Shown here: piece by piece, positions 6,535-7,787 of the stretch
How the letters are laid out: each line of letters begins with the position of its first letter
How positions within the stretch are numbered: position 1 is the first letter of the stretch
Source: Acidobacteriota bacterium
GTDB lineage: Bacteria > Acidobacteriota > Terriglobia > Bryobacterales > Bryobacteraceae
Length of the DNA stretch: 7,787 bases
Direction of reading: 5' to 3'
Assembly (NCBI GenBank): GCA_947505565.1
Contig: CANNLB010000088.1
Span: 1-7,787, forward strand
Position numbers and translations under genes: made by a program
Notes under the pieces: model-generated
The model's input: only the letters and a program-made list of their open reading frames with translations
Told to the model about the DNA's origin: nothing
Database searches by the model: none

Positions 6535-7787
6535 GACCGAAATCGATGATGACAAGCTCCACGAGGAATGCGGTGTTTTCGCCATCTACGGCCACGAAGA
6601 AGCCGCGAATCTCGCCTATTTAGGCCTCTACGCCCTCCAGCATCGCGGCCAGGAGTCCGCCGGCATCGCCTCCAGCGACGGCCGCCAGCTCATCTGCCAT
6701 AAAAGCATGGGCCACGTCGCGGACATCTTCACCCCCGAAGTGCTCGCCGGCCTCCCGGGCTACATGGCCATCGGCCACACCCGCTACTCGACCACCGGCG
6801 ATTCCAAAGCGCTCAACGCCCAACCCTTCAGCGTCGCTTGCAACAAAGGGCTGATCGCGGTTGCCCACAACGGCAACATCACCAACGCCGCCGAACTGCG
6901 CCGCGAACTCGAAGCCGAAGGCTCCATCTTTCAAGCCTCTAGCGATACCGAAGTAATTCTCCATCTCGTCGCCAAATCCCGCGAGCGGACCCTCGCCGCC
7001 GCCCTCCGCGAAGCTCTCTTGCAGCTCGAAGGCGCATTTTCTCTCGTTTTTCTCGCCAAAGATCGTATCATCGTTGCCCGCGACCCCCATGGCTTCCGGC
7101 CCCTCGCCATGGGCAAGATGGAGATCTCCAAGCACAAAATCGGCTACGTCTTCGCCTCCGAAACCTGTGCCTTCGACCTCGTCGATGCTGTCTATCAGAG
7201 CGAAGTCGAACCCGGCGAAATGGTCATCGTTGGTCCTGAAGGCGTCTCCCGCGAACAGTGGGCGCCCCGCCGCAACAAAGCCCATTGCGTCTTTGAACAC
7301 GTCTATTTCTCCCGCCCGGATTCGCTTGTCTTCGGTCGACCGGTCCAGCAGTCCCGCGAACGGATGGGCCGTCTCCTCGCTAAAGAACATCCGGCCGACG
7401 GCGACATCGTCGTCCCGGTGCCAGACTCCGGCGTCGCTGCCGCCCTCGGCTACGCCGACGAAATCGGCATCCCCTTTCGTTTGGGTTTGATCCGAAATCA
7501 CTACGTCGGTCGGACGTTTATCGAACCTTCCCAAGCCATCCGCGATTTCGGTGTGAAGCTCAAGCTCAACCCGGTCCGGCATCTCCTCGAAGGCAAACGC
7601 GTCATCCTCGTCGACGATTCCATCGTCCGCGGCACCACGTCCCGGAAAATCGTCCGCATGGTCCGCCAGGCCGGAGCCCGCGAGGTCCATCTTCGGATCT
7701 CCTGCCCGCCGACCATCAGCCCGTGTTTCTACGGAGTAGATACCCCGAATAAGCAGCAACTGATTGCCGCCAACTCCTCGAACGAAG
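6527..7787 (+). CDS. purF: Amidophosphoribosyltransferase PurF, 3' end beyond window
   Basis: PurF makes 5-phosphoribosylamine from PRPP and glutamine, the first committed step of purine synthesis, in the cytoplasm. The frame is open from ATG 6527 to the window edge (420 codons plus one base); family members run to about 470-500 residues, so the C-terminus is missing. A 14-residue leader ([14 protein letters not shown]) precedes CGVFAIYG. Cleavage there would expose C15 as the N-terminal nucleophile, as known for the Bacillus subtilis type. The glutaminase domain shows [12 protein letters not shown] (38-49), GHTRYSTTG (83-91) and HNGNITN (114-120). The phosphoribosyltransferase domain shows VPVPDSG (296-302), the flexible-loop block around [13 protein letters not shown] (320-332) and the PRPP-binding loop [14 protein letters not shown] (359-372). 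C254 in [14 protein letters not shown] and C400 in [10 protein letters not shown] match two ligands of the [4Fe-4S] cluster of the B. subtilis enzyme; the other two should lie past the edge. It overlaps purL by eight bases. Confidence 0.96.
   Translation, partial: MHETEIDDDKLHEECGVFAIYGHEEAANLAYLGLYALQHRGQESAGIASSDGRQLICHKSMGHVADIFTPEVLAGLPGYMAIGHTRYSTTGDSKALNAQPFSVACNKGLIAVAHNGNITNAAELRRELEAEGSIFQASSDTEVILHLVAKSRERTLAAALREALLQLEGAFSLVFLAKDRIIVARDPHGFRPLAMGKMEISKHKIGYVFASETCAFDLVDAVYQSEVEPGEMVIVGPEGVSREQWAPRRNKAHCVFEHVYFSRPDSLVFGRPVQQSRERMGRLLAKEHPADGDIVVPVPDSGVAAALGYADEIGIPFRLGLIRNHYVGRTFIEPSQAIRDFGVKLKLNPVRHLLEGKRVILVDDSIVRGTTSRKIVRMVRQAGAREVHLRISCPPTISPCFYGVDTPNKQQLIAANSSNE

Overview
The window is GC-rich, densely packed chromosomal DNA with every supported gene on the + strand. 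It suggests an acidobacterium, possibly of the Solibacter/Bryobacter kind. The reasons are the strong C bias at third codon positions, the remnant of a protein resembling the 'VWFA-related Acidobacterial domain' family between hemY and purQ, and the general style of the housekeeping proteins. This placement is inference; no rRNA or other marker is present.

Layout: (1) bases 2-799, the 3' part of apbE (FAD:protein FMN transferase), whose start lies before the window. (2) 781-1818, hemE (uroporphyrinogen decarboxylase), overlapping the apbE end. (3) 1796-3163, hemY/hemG-type oxygen-dependent protoporphyrinogen oxidase, starting at a TTG inside the hemE end. (4) 3175-3638, a broken gene: a frameshifted VWFA-related remnant followed by what looks like half a PDZ domain. 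(5) 3658-4329 purQ, 4333-6534 purL and 6527-window end purF, a compact purine cluster.

The first three genes probably form one transcription unit for cofactor and tetrapyrrole work: late heme synthesis plus flavinylation of exported proteins. The next three form a de novo purine unit. PurQ supplies ammonia from glutamine to the small-type PurL, which makes FGAM, and PurF makes phosphoribosylamine, the first committed step. The only good promoter candidate is an extended -10 element (TGCTACAAT) just before purQ. It lies so close to the ATG that the purQ message may be leaderless.

I did not find a clearly new biological system. The items most worth a second look are the mosaic pseudogene at 3175-3638, the possible leaderless promoter of purQ, the missing purS beside purQ/purL, and a perfect 9-bp hairpin early in hemY.
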